Origin: Patiria miniata
Lineage: Eukaryota > Echinodermata > Asteroidea > Valvatida > Asterinidae
Assembly (NCBI RefSeq): GCF_015706575.1
Contig: NW_024037051.1
Location: 17,441,153 to 17,505,152, forward strand
Length of the DNA stretch: 64,000 bases
Direction of reading: 5' to 3'
Shown here: positions 61,901 through 64,000 of the stretch, one piece after another
Layout of the letters: each line of letters begins with the position of its first letter
Numbering within the stretch: the stretch's first letter is position 1
Notes under the pieces: generated by a model
Seen by the model: only the letters and a program-made list of their open reading frames with translations
The model's database searches: none
Told to the model about the DNA's origin: nothing
Position numbers and translations under genes: made by a program

Positions 61901-64000
61901 ATCTTGCATTTTCTCCACAATTCTTGGGTCTAAAGACTTGCTTGTTTTTGCAGCTTGTAGAGCTATTCAGCAGCTTCCGAACAACGTCGAGTTTGTCTAG
62001 AATTTCCTATGTTAAGGTAGTTTTTGATCGAGACATAGAGAGGCGGTGTTGCATGGCGCTGACAGGCCTTGCTATGGCATGTACTGCACAAAAGGCAACT
62101 AGCGGGTGTGAGTGACTACATCTTGCATTTTCTCCACAATTCTTGGGTCTAAAGACTTGCTTGTTTTTGCAGCTTGTAGAGCTATTCAGCAGCTTCCGAA
62201 CAACGTCGAGTTTGTCTAGAATTTCCTATGTTAAGGTAGTTTTTGATCGAGACATAGAGAGGCGGTGTTGCATGGCGCTGACAGGCCTTGCTATGGCATG
62301 TACTGCACAAAAGGCAACTAGCGGGTGTGAGTGACTACATCTTGCATTTTCTCCACAATTCTTGGGTCTAAAGACTTGCTTGTTTTTGCAGCTTGTAGAG
62401 CTATTCAGCAGCTTCCGAACAACGTCGAGTTTGTCTAGAATTTCCTATGTTAAGGTAGTTTTTGATCGAGACATAGAGAGGCGGTGTTGCATGGCGCTGA
62501 CAGGCCTTGCTATGGCATGTACTGCACAAAAGGCAACTAGCGGGTGTGAGTGACTACATCTTGCATTTTCTCCACAATTCTTGGGTCTAAAGACTTGCTT
62601 GTTTTTGCAGCTTGTAGAGCTATTCAGCAGCTTCCGAACAACGTCGAGTTTGTCTAGAATTTCCTATGTTAAGGTAGTTTTTGATCGAGACATAGAGAGG
62701 CGGTGTTGCATGGCGCTGACAGGCCTTGCTATGGCATGTACTGCACAAAAGGCAACTAGCGGGTGTGAGTGACTACATCTTGCATTTTCTCCACAATTCT
62801 TGGGTCTAAAGACTTGCTTGTTTTTGCAGCTTGTAGAGCTATTCAGCAGCTTCCGAACAACGTCGAGTTTGTCTAGAATTTCCTATGTTAAGGTAGTTTT
62901 TGATCGAGACATAGAGAGGCGGTGTTGCATGGCGCTGACAGGCCTTGCTATGGCATGTACTGCACAAAAGGCAACTAGCGGGTGTGAGTGACTACATCTT
63001 GCATTTTCTCCACAATTCTTGGGTCTAAAGACTTGCTTGTTTTTGCAGCTTGTAGAGCTATTCAGCAGCTTCCGAACAACGTCGAGTTTGTCTAGAATTT
63101 CCTATGTTAAGGTAGTTTTTGATCGAGACATAGAGAGGCGGTGTTGCATGGCGCTGACAGGCCTTGCTATGGCATGTACTGCACAAAAGGCAACTAGCGG
63201 GTGTGAGTGACTACATCTTGCATTTTCTCCACAATTCTTGGGTCTAAAGACTTGCTTGTTTTTGCAGCTTGTAGAGCTATTCAGCAGCTTCCGAACAACG
63301 TCGAGTTTGTCTAGAATTTCCTATGTTAAGGTAGTTTTTGATCGAGACATAGAGAGGCGGTGTTGCATGGCGCTGACAGGCCTTGCTATGGCATGTACTG
63401 CACAAAAGGCAACTAGCGGGTGTGAGTGACTACATCTTGCATTTTCTCCACAATTCTTGGGTCTAAAGACTTGCTTGTTTTTGCAGCTTGTAGAGCTATT
63501 CAGCAGCTTCCGAACAACGTCGAGTTTGTCTAGAATTTCCTATGTTAAGGTAGTTTTTGATCGAGACATAGAGAGGCGGTGTTGCATGGCGCTGACAGGC
63601 CTTGCTATGGCATGTACTGCACAAAAGGCAACTAGCGGGTGTGAGTGACTACATCTTGCATTTTCTCCACAATTCTTGGGTCTAAAGACTTGCTTGTTTT
63701 TGCAGCTTGTAGAGCTATTCAGCAGCTTCCGAACAACGTCGAGTTTGTCTAGAATTTCCTATGTTAAGGTAGTTTTTGATCGAGACATAGAGAGGCGGTG
63801 TTGCATGGCGCTGACAGGCCTTGCTATGGCATGTACTGCACAAAAGGCAACTAGCGGGTGTGAGTGACTACATCTTGCATTTTCTCCACAATTCTTGGGT
63901 CTAAAGACTTGCTTGTTTTTGCAGCTTGTAGAGCTATTCAGCAGCTTCCGAACAACGTCGAGTTTGTCTAGAATTTCCTATGTTAAGGTAGTTTTTGATC
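46985..64000 (-). repeat. Homogeneous block: about 77 canonical R monomers
   Basis: From here to the window edge the array keeps exact 219-bp spacing, and I saw no base difference between copies over about 17 kb. It mirrors the perfect outer block of the left arm but is fixed for the four R-specific bases. Both outer blocks being perfect while both gap-facing ends are irregular is the main large-scale pattern of the window. Confidence 0.94.

Larger units (their letters stand above)
37594..64000 (-). repeat. 219-bp satellite array, right arm, inverted (subfamily R, about 120 copies)
   Basis: This is the reverse complement of the left-arm unit with the same 219-bp period, and no unique sequence is present. 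Read in the unit orientation used for the left arm, subfamily R has G, A, T and C at unit positions 8, 13, 30 and 87, where L has C, C, C and G. On the plus strand this shows as TTTTTGCAGCTTG against TTTTGGCAGGTTG, GTCTAAAGAC against GTCTGAAGAC, and AAAAGGCAACT against AAAACGCAACT. The array runs off the right edge of the window. Confidence 0.98.

Noticed and set aside
66-63867. Hundreds of near-identical short open frames of 60-115 codons on the minus strand (left) and plus strand (right)
   Set aside because: They repeat once per 219-bp unit, begin mostly with TTG or GTG, have no ribosome-binding or splice context, and change length freely where a copy has an indel. They are by-products of the satellite period and not genes.
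1-64000. Ribosomal DNA spacer sub-repeats
   Set aside because: Spacer sub-repeats can be of this size, but no rRNA gene or promoter occurs in 63.5 kb and the arrays are much longer than usual spacers.
1-64000. Telomeric repeats or terminal repeats of a transposon
   Set aside because: No short telomere-type motif array, target-site duplication or terminal inverted repeat is visible anywhere. The arm-scale inversion is a change of orientation of the satellite and not a transposon end.

Overview
The window is a single block of tandemly repeated satellite DNA. I found no protein-coding gene, RNA gene, transposon or other unique sequence in it. The repeat unit is 219 bp. My hand count of the left-arm consensus gives A 68, C 58, G 43 and T 50, or about 46% GC, with 8 CpG dinucleotides. 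An uninterrupted, nearly invariant satellite of this length points to eukaryotic heterochromatin, such as a centromeric, pericentromeric or subtelomeric block, or a sex or B chromosome. The sequence does not identify the species, and I do not recognise the satellite family.

Layout: positions 1-37093 (left arm) hold about 170 head-to-tail copies, written here as the plus orientation with each unit starting at its TCTACAAC. Positions 37094-37593 are exactly 500 N, which looks like a scaffold placeholder. Positions 37594-64000 (right arm) hold about 120 copies of the same unit in the opposite orientation. The arms are separate subfamilies of equal period, differing at four fixed sites (unit positions 8, 13, 30 and 87).

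Homogeneity has a clear geography. The outer ends are essentially perfect (1-8103 and 46985-64000). Copies become more irregular toward the gap, mostly through one-base indels in short homopolymers, and are worst at about 30-37 kb and 37.6-43.4 kb. Within these irregular zones a few left-arm copies carry right-arm bases and a few right-arm copies carry a left-arm base. Eleven left-arm monomers are shortened or rearranged by 6-46 bp. Nearly all of these changes fall in one 50-60 bp part of the unit, and most recur at intervals of about 9-17 monomers, which hints at a hidden higher-order repeat.

No genes work together here. The open questions are whether the inversion is real or a scaffolding choice, whether the gradient of irregularity is biological decay or weak consensus at contig ends, and whether the short monomers mark a higher-order unit. 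The many short open frames are by-products of a period divisible by three (219 = 3 x 73) and are not annotated as genes.
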